Below, one piece after another: positions 21,089-29,292 of a stretch of 64,000 bases of DNA. The translations under genes were made by a program, and so were the position numbers. Within the stretch, counting starts at the first letter, position 1. Each line of letters starts with the position of its first letter. Source of the DNA: Roseomonas genomospecies 6 (GTDB lineage Bacteria; Pseudomonadota; Alphaproteobacteria; Azospirillales; Azospirillaceae); contig NZ_QOKW01000004.1 in assembly GCF_008365375.1 (NCBI RefSeq), positions 124,001 through 188,000 on the forward strand, given 5' to 3'. The notes below the pieces were generated by a model. That model made no database searches. It saw only the letters and a program-made list of their open reading frames with translations, and was not told where the DNA came from.

Positions 21089-22195
21089 TTACTTGGACGC
21101 GACCGTCCGGCCGGGGACCAGCGCGCCCAGGACGGTGCCGGCGATGTGGGGCTGCTCCTCGGCGCCGCGGGTGTCCACCTCCGCGACCACGGACAGGCCG
21201 GGGCGCAGCAGACCGGACAGGGCGCTGTCGCGCGGCAGGGCGATGCGGACGGGCACGCGCTGGACGATCTTGGTGAAGTTGCCGGTCGCGTTCTCCGGCG
21301 GCAGCAGGCTGAACTGCGAGCCGGAGGCCGGGGCGAAGCTTTCCACCCGGCCCAGCAACGGCTTGCCGGGGTAGGCGTCCACCTCCACCGTCACCGGCTG
21401 GCCGGGGCGCATGCGGGCGAGCTGGGTCTCCTTGAAATTGGCGACCACATAGACGTCGGGCAGCGGCACCAGCGAGAGAAGCTGGACGCCCGGACGCGCG
21501 TACTGGCCGACCTGGACGCCGCGGTTGCCCACCACCCCGTCCACCGGGGCGCGGATGACCGTGTTGTTCAGATCGTTGCGCGCGGTTTCCAGGGCCGCCT
21601 CCGCCTGACGCAGGCGGGCCTCGGTCTCGCTGCGGCCGGCGTTCAAAACGCCGACCTGATCCTTTTCCGCGGCCAGCGCCGCGCCGGTGCGGGCGGTCTC
21701 GGCCACGGCCTTGCGCAGGTCGGCGTCCGCCGTCTCGAACTTCTGGCGGCTCGCCCAGCTTTCGCTGGCCAGCGCGCGGGTGCGGTCGAAATCCTGCTGG
21801 GCGCGGCGCTGTTCGGCCTCGGCGCTGGCGACGGACGCCGCGGCCTGGTCGATGATCGCCTTCTGAAGCCGCAGCTTGCTGTCGATGGTGCCGAGCGCCG
21901 CCCTCTGCGCGGCGACGTTGGCCTCCGCCTCGGCGAGCTTGGCGCGGAAATCCTGGTCGTCCAGAACCGCCAGAACCTCGCCCGCGGCCACCTGCTGGTT
22001 CTCCGCCACCCGGACATCCCGGACATAGGCGGAGACCTTGGGGCTCACCACCGTGATGTCGCTGTGGACGTAGGCGTTGTCGGTCGACTCGAAGAAGCGC
22101 CCCTCGGTCCACCAGCCCCAGCCGGCGTAGCCGCCTCCGGCCAGAGCCGCCACCGCCACACCCGACAGAACGATCTTCCGCACGGCCTTGACCAT
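21089..22195 (-). CDS. emrA: HlyD/EmrA-type membrane fusion protein
   Basis: 368 residues from MVKAVRKIVLSG; a GTG at 22222 would add nine residues. One N-terminal membrane anchor (about residues 6-25), then a biotinyl-lipoyl half-motif DNAYVHSDITVVSPKVSAYV, a long alpha-hairpin rich in Ala/Glu/Arg (about 75-190), the second lipoyl half (NTVIRAPVDGVVGNRGVQVG) and beta-barrel domains. It is the periplasmic adaptor linking the DHA2 permease to an outer-membrane channel. It is first in a two-gene operon with emrB and its promoter region carries two TetR-type palindromes. Confidence 0.87.
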   Translation of the reverse strand: MVKAVRKIVLSGVAVAALAGGGYAGWGWWTEGRFFESTDNAYVHSDITVVSPKVSAYVRDVRVAENQQVAAGEVLAVLDDQDFRAKLAEAEANVAAQRAALGTIDSKLRLQKAIIDQAAASVASAEAEQRRAQQDFDRTRALASESWASRQKFETADADLRKAVAETARTGAALAAEKDQVGVLNAGRSETEARLRQAEAALETARNDLNNTVIRAPVDGVVGNRGVQVGQYARPGVQLLSLVPLPDVYVVANFKETQLARMRPGQPVTVEVDAYPGKPLLGRVESFAPASGSQFSLLPPENATGNFTKIVQRVPVRIALPRDSALSGLLRPGLSVVAEVDTRGAEEQPHIAGTVLGALVPGRTVASK

Positions 22196-22270
22196 CGTAT
22201 CCTGCCCGCCTTCTTTGGCCACCCGTTTCGGTTCCGTCCTGCCGCGGGCCGGCTTTCCGCCGCTCCGCCG

Positions 22271-22289
22271 AAACTGAACCGTTCAGTTT
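22271..22289. promoter_or_regulatory. TetR-type operator, perfect palindrome
   Basis: AAACTGAAC-C-GTTCAGTTT is a perfect 19-bp palindrome in the divergent emrAB/tetR promoter region, closer to emrA. Its size and position fit the operator of the adjacent TetR regulator. Confidence 0.75.
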
Positions 22290-22334
22290 AGTCTTGCGAA
22301 AAGATGATCGCGGGCCCACCTGCTGTCAAGAGTG

Positions 22335-22351
22335 AACTGAACGGTCTAGTT
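22335..22351. promoter_or_regulatory. Second TetR-type operator, imperfect copy
   Basis: AACTGAACGGTCTAGTT repeats the left arm of the 22271 palindrome exactly and its right arm with two changes. Two spaced sites in one divergent region suggest control of both emrAB and the regulator itself. Confidence 0.65.
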
Positions 22352-22399
22352 TTAACGTTTGGGATTGTGGTTGAATGCGGAACGCGCTACGGCAGCGGG

Positions 22400-22423
22400 G
22401 TATCGGCGCAGGTATCGGCGCAA
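22400..22423. repeat. 12-bp tandem repeat (2 copies)
   Basis: GGTATCGGCGCA is repeated twice in direct succession in the leader of the tetR gene. One of several 12- or 15-bp tandem repeats in this window. Confidence 0.8.
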
Positions 22424-22494
22424 GGGGCCCCGCAAGCACCGCCGGCACTGTTGAAGAGCATGGCGCAGGACAGGCTGCAGGACACGAGGAACGC

Positions 22495-23115
22495 ATGAGC
22501 ACGCTGGTCGCCCCCACCCCGGAGGCAGGATCGAAGCCCGCGCAGATCCTGGAGGCCGCCGGAAAGCTGTTCCTGGACCACGGCTACGGCGCCGTCAGCA
22601 TGGACGCCATCGCCAAGACCGCCAACGTGTCCAAGGCGACGCTCTACGCCCATTTCGGCAGCAAGGACGAGCTGTTCCGCGCCATGGTCGCCCTCGAATG
22701 CAAGGGGCAGACGATGGCCGCCGTCTGCGAGGAGGCGCGGCGGCTCGACATGGCCGAGGGGCTGCGCCTGATCGCCCGCCATTTCGTCACTCTGGTCCTG
22801 TCGCCGAAGGCGCTGGCCGGATACCGCGTGGTGGTCGGCGAGGCGCACCGCTTCCCCGAACTGGCCAGCGCCTTCTACGAGGCCGGCCCGGCCCGCACCA
22901 TGGAGCAGATCACCGCCTTCATGGCCGACCTCGACCGGCGCGGCCTGCTCTCCATCCCCGATCCGCAACTGGCGGCGGAGCAGTTCGTCGGCCTCATCAA
23001 GTCGCACACGCACCTGCGCTTCCTGCTGTGCCTGACCGAACGCCCGACGGAGGAGCAGTTGACTCGGATCGTGGACGGCGCGGTCACCCTCATCATCCGG
23101 GGCTACGCCCCGTAA
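22495..23115 (+). CDS. TetR/AcrR-family regulator, divergent from emrAB
   Basis: 206 residues from an ATG preceded by GAGGAACGC. The N-terminal helix-turn-helix spans about residues 15-60, with ILEAAGKLFLDHGYGAVSMD and VSKATLYAHFGSKDELF, the standard TetR pattern. The C-terminal domain resembles AcrR/AefR-type ligand domains, with LVLSPKALAGYRVVVGEAHR. It is divergent from emrAB, and the region between them holds two related palindromes, so repression of the pump and of itself, relieved by a pump substrate, is the likely arrangement. That regulatory role is inference from position. Confidence 0.87.
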   Translation: MSTLVAPTPEAGSKPAQILEAAGKLFLDHGYGAVSMDAIAKTANVSKATLYAHFGSKDELFRAMVALECKGQTMAAVCEEARRLDMAEGLRLIARHFVTLVLSPKALAGYRVVVGEAHRFPELASAFYEAGPARTMEQITAFMADLDRRGLLSIPDPQLAAEQFVGLIKSHTHLRFLLCLTERPTEEQLTRIVDGAVTLIIRGYAP

Positions 23116-23126
23116 CGGGCCGGCGC

Positions 23127-23792
23127 TCAGCGGCCGCCGTCGAAGGTGATCATGATTTCCAGCACCCCGTCGGCGTCCTGCCGGGCGTCGCGGAAGGTGG
23201 CGATCTCGCCGGGAAGGATCTGGGACGGCACCGGTTCGACGGACCAGCTCTTCAACGGCTGGCGGTCCGCCCCCAGCGCGGTGACCCGGATGGCCGGGAC
23301 CGTCCGCGCGGTCTCGGAGACGTTGACGATCTGCCCGTCCACCACCAGGACCGGCTTCCCGTCCTCCACCCTCTGCTCGGACCGCAAGTTCTGGATCGAA
23401 AGGCCGGTCCCCGGCGGCTCCACCGGCAGGCCGACCGTCTCGTAGAGCAGGGCCGCCGGGGGCCACAGCCGCACGATGGTCCCGCGCCCGAAATAGCCGG
23501 CGGCGCCGAGGGCCACCAGAACCGCCAGGAAGGCCCCCCAGCCGATCGTCGCCCGGCGCCGCGCGTCCGGTTCGGCCGCGGGCTTCGCCGGGGCCTGCTT
23601 CCTTTGGGGCGGCGGGGGCGGAGGCGGATGGAACTCGGTCACCTCGTCGGAATGGAAGACCGGCTCTTCCTCTTCCGGCGATTGCCACCACATGTGGCCG
23701 CATTGGGCGCAACGCACCTTCCGGCCCTGCGGACCGACCGCCGAATCGGCAAGAGTGTACCGTGTGGCGCAGGCCGGGCAGGTGATGATCAT
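23127..23792 (-). CDS. MJ0042-type zinc-ribbon membrane protein with DUF3426-like domain
   Basis: 221 residues. The N-terminus MIITCPACATRYTLADSAVG and KVRCAQCGHMW form a four-cysteine zinc ribbon of the MJ0042 type. A proline-rich linker (about 55-70, with a run of seven prolines) precedes one membrane helix (about 80-100). The outer C-terminal domain (about 120-220) has the beta-rich pattern LVVDGQIVNVSETARTVPAI of DUF3426 proteins. Function is unknown for the family. It is divergent from ftsE, with about 210 bases between them. The gene converges on tetR, with an 11-base gap. Confidence 0.75.
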   Translation of the reverse strand: MIITCPACATRYTLADSAVGPQGRKVRCAQCGHMWWQSPEEEEPVFHSDEVTEFHPPPPPPPQRKQAPAKPAAEPDARRRATIGWGAFLAVLVALGAAGYFGRGTIVRLWPPAALLYETVGLPVEPPGTGLSIQNLRSEQRVEDGKPVLVVDGQIVNVSETARTVPAIRVTALGADRQPLKSWSVEPVPSQILPGEIATFRDARQDADGVLEIMITFDGGR

Positions 23793-24002
23793 AGATGCCG
23801 ATCGTGGTCACCGAAATTGCAGAATGTCGTTATAGGTAGTCATGAGGTATGAAGCAAGGAACGCTCTGGCGACGCCCGCGGGGGTGCCGCCGGGCCGGGC
23901 GGGTCGGACGGCGGTGGACGCGCCGGCCCCTGCCGGTGCATTGTCCATCCGCGCACCGGGCGGGACGCCGCCGGGGTGCGCCGTTGCGCCGTTGGTGGGA
24001 CC

Positions 24003-24683
24003 GTGATCCGTTTCGAGAATGTGGGACTGCGCTATGGCACCGGACCGGAGGTGCTGCGCGACATCAGCTTCACCCTGCCGCCCGGTTCGTTCCACTTCAT
24101 GACGGGGGCGAGCGGGGCCGGCAAGTCGTCGCTGCTGAAGCTGATGTATCTGGCGCTCCGCCCGTCCCGCGGGCTGGTCACCCTGTTCGGGAAGGACATG
24201 GCGCGGGTCAAGCGCGCCGACCTGCCGGAGCTGCGGCGCCAGATCGGCGTGGTGTTCCAGGACTTCGCCCTGCTCGACCATCTCTCGGCGCTGGACAACG
24301 TGGCCCTGCCGCTGCGCATGGGCGGGGCGCGCGAGTCGGACGTGGTGGAGCACTGCACCGAGATCCTGCGCTGGGTGGGGCTGGGCAACCATCTGCACTC
24401 CCTGCCCTCCACCCTGTCGGGCGGGCAGCAGCAGCGCGTCGCCATCGCCCGCGCGGTCATCAACCGCCCGCGCCTGCTGCTGGCGGACGAGCCGACCGGC
24501 AACGTGGACGACGGCATCGGCATGCGCCTTCTGTATCTGTTCGAGGAGCTGCACAAGCTGGGCACCACCGTGGTCATCGCCTCCCACAACGAGGCGCTGA
24601 TCCGCCGTTTCGAGCACCCGCGCCTGATGCTGGAGAACGGGCGCCTGCACGTCCTGCCGGCGCAGGCCGCGCGCTGGGCCTGA
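24003..24683 (+). CDS. ftsE: Cell division ATP-binding protein FtsE
   Basis: 226 residues from a GTG at 24003 with GGTGGGA just upstream. Walker A GASGAGKSSLLKLMY, Q-loop VVFQDFALLDHLSALDNVAL, signature LSGGQQQRVAIARA, Walker B LLLADEPTGNVD and the H-loop ASHNE are all present. The lack of a C-terminal extension and the FALLDH text are typical of FtsE. With FtsX it forms a type VII ABC complex at the septum that activates periplasmic amidases through EnvC-like proteins. ftsX starts 23 bases downstream. Confidence 0.93.
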   Translation: MIRFENVGLRYGTGPEVLRDISFTLPPGSFHFMTGASGAGKSSLLKLMYLALRPSRGLVTLFGKDMARVKRADLPELRRQIGVVFQDFALLDHLSALDNVALPLRMGGARESDVVEHCTEILRWVGLGNHLHSLPSTLSGGQQQRVAIARAVINRPRLLLADEPTGNVDDGIGMRLLYLFEELHKLGTTVVIASHNEALIRRFEHPRLMLENGRLHVLPAQAARWA

Positions 24684-24706
24684 GTCCTTAGGGAAGGAGA
24701 CACGCC

Positions 24707-25609
24707 ATGGCCCTGCCGCCGCTGACCCGCCGAAGCTCCGACCTGCCGCTGGCGAAGGACCCGACCTCGCGCTTCCTCATGTGGCTGACGGCGCTGATGG
24801 TCTATTTGGCGGCCCTGGCGCTGGCCGGGGCGCTGCTCGTCTCCGACATGACGCGGCGCTGGGACAGCGGTCTGGCCGGCGGGCTGACGGTCCAGATCAT
24901 GCCGCTGCCGGACAGCGCCCAGGCCGCATCGCTTGAGGAGCGGACGGAATCCGCGCTGACCGTCCTGCGGTCCACGCCCGGCGTCGCGACCGCCAGCGTC
25001 CTGTCCGCCGGCGACGTCGGGCGGCTTCTGGAACCCTGGCTGGGCAAGGAGGCCACGGACCCGCTGCTGCCCATGCCGCGGCTGATCGACGTGATGACCA
25101 ACGGGCCGGTGGACACGGCGGCGCTGACGGCCCGGCTGTCCTCCGCCGCCCCCGGCGCCACGCTGGACGACCACGCCGTGTGGCTGGCCGACCTGCGCCG
25201 CTTCGCCGGGGCGATGCATCTGGCGGCGCTGGGAATCGTGGGGCTGATCGGCGGGGCGGGTGTGATGGCGGTGATCTTCGCCGTGCGCTCCGGCCTCGCC
25301 ATCCACCGCCATGTGGTGGAGTTGCTGCACCTGATGGGAGCCACCGACCGCTACGTGGCGCGGCAGTTCGAATCGCACGTCATGGGCCTGACCCTGCGCG
25401 GCGGGCTGACCGGGCTGCTGCTGGCCGCCGGCACGCTGGGCGGAATCGGGCACGCCGCCGCCGGGCTTCACGCCAGCCTGCTGCCGGACCTCGCCACTTC
25501 TCCCTGGTGGGCCCTGGCCGCTCTGGGCGCCGTGCCGCTGGCCGCCTGCCTGCTGGCCGCGCTGACCGCGCGCTGGACAGTGCTGCGCACGCTGGAGTCG
25601 ATGCCGTGA
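24707..25609 (+). CDS. ftsX: Cell division membrane protein FtsX
   Basis: 300 residues from an ATG with GGGAAGGAGA upstream. An N-terminal membrane helix (about 27-47) is followed by the extracytoplasmic loop (about 50-165) with LTVQIMPLPD, then three membrane helices in the C-terminal half (about 175-197, 222-250 and 268-288) as in FtsX. The conserved HVVELLHLMGATDRYVARQF coupling segment contacts FtsE. FtsEX links ATP hydrolysis to cell-wall hydrolase activation during division. Confidence 0.9.
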   Translation: MALPPLTRRSSDLPLAKDPTSRFLMWLTALMVYLAALALAGALLVSDMTRRWDSGLAGGLTVQIMPLPDSAQAASLEERTESALTVLRSTPGVATASVLSAGDVGRLLEPWLGKEATDPLLPMPRLIDVMTNGPVDTAALTARLSSAAPGATLDDHAVWLADLRRFAGAMHLAALGIVGLIGGAGVMAVIFAVRSGLAIHRHVVELLHLMGATDRYVARQFESHVMGLTLRGGLTGLLLAAGTLGGIGHAAAGLHASLLPDLATSPWWALAALGAVPLAACLLAALTARWTVLRTLESMP

Positions 25610-25644
25610 CCACGCTCCCGCCCCGTCCATCCGGAGGCTGAGGG

Positions 25645-26286
25645 ATGGCGCTCCCCTTGCGGCGTGCCCGGTTCCTCCGGGCCTTGAGACGGCTGCTGCT
25701 GCTGGCGGTGTGGTGCGGTCTCCTGTGGACCGGCGGGCTGTTCTGGTTCGCCGCGTCGATTCCGCGCAGCCCGCCCCAACCCGGCAGCGCGGAGGCCACC
25801 CGAGCCACCGACGCCATCGTCGTGCTGACCGGCGGCAGCGGGCGGCTCAGCACCGGGCTGGAGTTGCTGGCCGACGGGCGGGCGGCCAGGCTGTTCGTGT
25901 CCGGCGTCTACGAGGGGCTGGAGGTGCAGGAGCTTCTGAAACGCTCCCGCCAGTTCCCGGGCGAGATGGAATGCTGCATCACGCTCGGCTATTCCGCGGA
26001 CAGCACCGTCGGCAACGCCTACGAGACGGCGGACTGGCTCCGCGCCCAGGGCTTTACCTCCATCCGGCTGGTCACCGCCAACTACCACATGATGCGCAGC
26101 CTTCTGGAGTTCCGCATGGTGATCCCGGAGGTGGCGGTGGTGCCCCACCCCGTCGCCTCCCCCAACGTGCATCTGAACGACTGGTGGCTGTGGCCGGGCA
26201 CCGCGAATCTGCTGATGACGGAGTACAACAAGTACCTCGTGACCTACGCGCGGTCCCTGCTGGTCTCCGTCATCGGCAGCCGGTGA
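25645..26286 (+). CDS. YdcF-like DUF218 membrane protein
   Basis: 213 residues. One N-terminal membrane helix (about 14-35) precedes a DUF218 domain with DAIVVLTGGSGRLSTGLELL, then YSADSTVGNAYETADWL, and IRLVTANYHMMRSLLEFR. DUF218 proteins include ElyC and SanA-like factors linked to envelope integrity and vancomycin tolerance. It lies 35 bases after ftsX, as in many Alphaproteobacteria, and is probably co-transcribed with ftsEX, which fits an envelope role. The enzymatic activity, if any, is unknown. It converges on the RTX gene with a 10-base gap. Confidence 0.8.
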   Translation: MALPLRRARFLRALRRLLLLAVWCGLLWTGGLFWFAASIPRSPPQPGSAEATRATDAIVVLTGGSGRLSTGLELLADGRAARLFVSGVYEGLEVQELLKRSRQFPGEMECCITLGYSADSTVGNAYETADWLRAQGFTSIRLVTANYHMMRSLLEFRMVIPEVAVVPHPVASPNVHLNDWWLWPGTANLLMTEYNKYLVTYARSLLVSVIGSR

Positions 26287-26296
26287 TGCCGTCCGT

Positions 26297-28033
26297 TCAG
26301 GTGAACCAGGCGTCCGAGATCCCGGTGCGCCCCATCACCGTGAGGGTGCTGCCGTCGGACAGGGAGAAAACGGTGTTCGCACCCGAAACCCTGGCTCCCG
26401 CGATCAGTTGGGCAACGGTGACGCCGGCAAAACTCAACGTGTCTTCCACCGGGTTGAAATCGAACACGGTGTCGTGTCCGCTTCCGATTCCGAAGAAGAA
26501 GACATCCTGTCCAGCGCCGCCGATCAGCCAGTCGTCGCCGGCGCCTCCATTCAGGTGATCGTTGCCATCTCCGCCGAACAGCGTGTCGTTGCCGGCGTCT
26601 CCGAACAGCGTGTCGGCGTCGGCGCCGCCATCGATCAGGTCGTCGCCGCTGCCACCGCCCAGAAGGTCGTCGCCATCCCCGCCCAGGATCGAATCGGCTC
26701 CCTCACCGCCGGCGATGGTGTCCGCTCCCCTGTCGCCGGTCAGCAGATCGTCGCCGGCCATTCCGAAGATGAGGTCGGCGCCGGAACCGCCGATCACGGT
26801 GTCGGCTCCGCCCTCCCCGAGCAGCGTGTCATCTCCGTCGTCACCGCTGACGAGGTCCGCCCCATCGCCACCGCCGACGAGATCGCCGCCGTCCCCACCC
26901 AACAGCGTGTCGTTGCCGCCCCCGCCGACGAGGGTATCGTTCCCGCCTTCCCCGGAAAGGAAGTTGTGGCCGCTGGTTCGGATGAGAAACTCGCCGCTCG
27001 TGCCGCCGCGCACCGTATCGTTGGCATTGCCGGACGAAAGATTGGCAACGGACGGATTGTCCGGGGGTGGTTGGTAGCCCGGCAACACCAGAACGCCCGG
27101 TGCTCCCGAAAGCTGCTCCAGGACCAGTTCCTTGTTCAGAATGATGGTGCGGTCCATCATGCCGTCGCCGTCCCGGTCGATCTCGATCAGCGTGTTGTTG
27201 GCTGCGACCCGGTAATAGATGAACCCCTTGCCCCGATAGCCGTCCGGCACGCCGGGATACGGCAGCTTTCCAAGGAAGGGCATTCCCAAGGCGGACAGAT
27301 CGATGCGGTCGTTCTCGCCGAAATCGGTGATCTGCACGGACTCATAGCTGTTCGTAGCCAGGATGCGGAAGACGTCGTGCCCGGCGCCGCCAGTCATGAC
27401 GTCGTTCCCGTCCCCACCAACCAGCGTGTCGTTCCCGGCGCCGCCGGACAGCGTATCCGCACCGGCCCCGCCGACGAGGCTGTCGTCGCCGTCACCGCCG
27501 TCCAGACGGTCGTTGCCGCCGAGACCGCGCAGGACATCGTTTCCGGCGCCGCCGGACAGGGTGTCGTGGCCGCCTCCGCCATCCAGCGAATCGTTCCCGC
27601 CGGTGCCATTGATCGAACGGTCCTGCACGCGGACCAGCATCCCCGAAGAACCGGCAAGCTCCTCCAGAGCATGCGCTCCTTCCAGCGTGATGCTCCGGCT
27701 CATCATGCCGTCGCCATTGCCGTCGATCACGATCTGGGTGTTGCCGGCGACGACGCTGTAGCGAACATGCCCTATTCCGCCGTAGCCGGCGGGTATTCCC
27801 ACAAGCGGCGCCTGTCCGATGAAGGGCAGGTTCAACGCGGTCAGATCGATACGGTCGCCGTCGCCGAAATCCTTGATCATGGCATGGGAATAGCCCGCTT
27901 CCGGGGCAAACCGGAACGCGTCGTTCCCAAGGCCGCCGGTCAGGGTGTCGGCTCCCATCCCGCCGTACAGCGTATCGTCGCCATCACCACCCACGAGATG
28001 ATCGTTACCTGATCCACCGGGAAAATAGGGCAT
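26297..28033 (-). CDS. RTX calcium-binding repeat protein with duplicated ~100-residue module
   Basis: 578 residues, mostly GGxGxDxLx nonapeptides in three groups (about 5-40, 125-220 and 345-520). Between the groups are two homologous non-repeat modules (about 42-140 and 222-320) that share DFG[DE]xDRIDL, LPF[IL]G, GYxGxG and [GR]DGDGMM-type calcium-loop text and end in LxGxxGxLV. The C-terminal end (FSLSDGSTLTVMGRTGISDAWFT) is typical of type I secretion substrates, and there is no Sec signal. No catalytic domain is visible, so it may be a calcium-dependent surface or matrix protein. No type I exporter lies in this window. Confidence 0.8.
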   Translation of the reverse strand: MPYFPGGSGNDHLVGGDGDDTLYGGMGADTLTGGLGNDAFRFAPEAGYSHAMIKDFGDGDRIDLTALNLPFIGQAPLVGIPAGYGGIGHVRYSVVAGNTQIVIDGNGDGMMSRSITLEGAHALEELAGSSGMLVRVQDRSINGTGGNDSLDGGGGHDTLSGGAGNDVLRGLGGNDRLDGGDGDDSLVGGAGADTLSGGAGNDTLVGGDGNDVMTGGAGHDVFRILATNSYESVQITDFGENDRIDLSALGMPFLGKLPYPGVPDGYRGKGFIYYRVAANNTLIEIDRDGDGMMDRTIILNKELVLEQLSGAPGVLVLPGYQPPPDNPSVANLSSGNANDTVRGGTSGEFLIRTSGHNFLSGEGGNDTLVGGGGNDTLLGGDGGDLVGGGDGADLVSGDDGDDTLLGEGGADTVIGGSGADLIFGMAGDDLLTGDRGADTIAGGEGADSILGGDGDDLLGGGSGDDLIDGGADADTLFGDAGNDTLFGGDGNDHLNGGAGDDWLIGGAGQDVFFFGIGSGHDTVFDFNPVEDTLSFAGVTVAQLIAGARVSGANTVFSLSDGSTLTVMGRTGISDAWFT

Positions 28034-28346
28034 GACAGCAACCTCGACGCGATGAATACTCCATCAAGTGCTTACCACCTCACGCGCCAACTTTCAACTC
28101 AAAGTGGATTTCCGTCGCGCGACATCTCCTCGCACGGCGCGGATCGCGACGCGCTCGCGACGCCGGTCCGGATTGACCGTCGCCATCAGCATGAGTTGTG
28201 TCCCCCTGAGCAGATTTCTCCAGGCCCGCCCATCCGTGGACGGAGTTCGGAAAGCATGATCCAGCCCCAAGGGCCTTCTCCCGATCGGCGAGCCCGGGCG
28301 ACGCTCCGTGCTTGAGAAGCTGATCGAATCCTGACAAGTTCCGGCC
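28034..28346. other. Divergent intergenic region between the RTX gene and plsC
   Basis: 313 bases without a supported gene. It should contain both promoters. A lower-GC stretch lies at about 28050-28110 next to the RTX start, and two TCGCGA hexamers lie at about 28145-28165. No known operator was recognised. Confidence 0.5.
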
Positions 28347-29141
28347 ATGATCTTCCTGCGCTCCCTCGCCTTCAACGTTGCCTTCCACGTGTGGACGGCG
28401 GTCATCTGCGTCGGCATCCTGTGGACGCTGCTGCTGCCGCGGCGTGGCATGATCCGCGTGATCACCTGGTATTTCAGCACCGTGGCGTGGCTGGAGCGCA
28501 CGCTCGTCGGAATCCGCTACGAGGTGCGCGGGCGGGAGCATGTTCCCAAGAGCGGGTCCTTCCTGCTGGCCGCCAAGCACCAGTCGGCCTGGGAGACGAT
28601 GAAGCTGCACTTCCTCGTCGACGACCCGGCGATCATCCTGAAGCGGGAGCTTCTGTGGATTCCCATCTGGGGTTGGTACGCCGCCAAGTCCCGCATGATC
28701 GCCGTGGACCGCGGCGCCAAGGGGCGCGCCGTCGCCTCCATGGTCAGGAACGCCCGTCCGGTGCGGGACGAGGGGCGGCCCATCGTGATCTTCCCGCAGG
28801 GCACGCGCGTCGCCGTCGGCACCTACCGCCCCTACCGGATCGGTGTGGGCGTGCTGTACAAGAGCCTGGACATCCCCATTGTGCCGATGGCGCTGAACGC
28901 CGGCCTCTACTGGGCGCGCCACAGCTTCATCAAGCGGCCGGGCACCGTGATCGTGGAGTTCCTGCCCCCCATCCCGCCGGGTCTGGGCCGCGCCGAGGCC
29001 ATGCGGGAGCTTGAGGAACGGCTGGAGGCGGCCACCGACCGGCTGGTCGTCGCCGCGGGCGGCCCGGCCACCGTGCGCCCGGCGCCGACGACGAAGCCCG
29101 TACCCTCCACCGCCCCGCGCGAGACCAGCGCCGCGTCCTGA
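28347..29141 (+). CDS. plsC: 1-acyl-sn-glycerol-3-phosphate acyltransferase
   Basis: 264 residues. Two N-terminal hydrophobic helices (about 1-40), then the acyltransferase motifs: AAKHQSAWETMKL (motif I, with H-x4-E where the textbook form is H-x4-D), MIAVDRG (motif II), IVIFPQGTR (motif III) and VPMALNAGLYW (motif IV region). The enzyme makes phosphatidate from lysophosphatidate at the inner membrane. The Glu in motif I is seen in alphaproteobacterial relatives as far as I recall, so activity is likely. The stop codon sits within the first unit of a 12-bp tandem repeat. Confidence 0.88.
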   Translation: MIFLRSLAFNVAFHVWTAVICVGILWTLLLPRRGMIRVITWYFSTVAWLERTLVGIRYEVRGREHVPKSGSFLLAAKHQSAWETMKLHFLVDDPAIILKRELLWIPIWGWYAAKSRMIAVDRGAKGRAVASMVRNARPVRDEGRPIVIFPQGTRVAVGTYRPYRIGVGVLYKSLDIPIVPMALNAGLYWARHSFIKRPGTVIVEFLPPIPPGLGRAEAMRELEERLEAATDRLVVAAGGPATVRPAPTTKPVPSTAPRETSAAS

Positions 29142-29193
29142 ACCGTGGCCTGAACCGTGGCCTGAACCGTGGCCTGAACCGTGGCCTGAACCG
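29137..29193. repeat. 12-bp tandem repeat, about 4.75 copies, across the plsC stop
   Basis: CCTGAACCGTGG is repeated four times and followed by CCTGAACCG. The plsC TGA lies in the first unit, so each further unit carries another in-frame TGA. This is the longest of the short tandem repeats in the window. Confidence 0.95.
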
Positions 29194-29292
29194 CGCTTCC
29201 GCAGGGCATGCGGGAACGCAAACGGAACGGCCCGGTTGACCATCCGGTGGATGGTCCCTACTCTTCCGTACATGCGGAAGGAAGGAAGCTGC

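Noticed and set aside
19413..22319. A possible 968-residue fusion of an EmrA-overlapping frame with EmrB
   Set aside because: The N-terminal 420 residues lie out of frame over emrA and have shadow composition. The DHA2 permease has a proper start at 21038.
26300..28020. Short GC-rich periodic repeats as a possible satellite or CRISPR
   Set aside because: The 27-bp period is explained by RTX nonapeptide codons in a single open frame.
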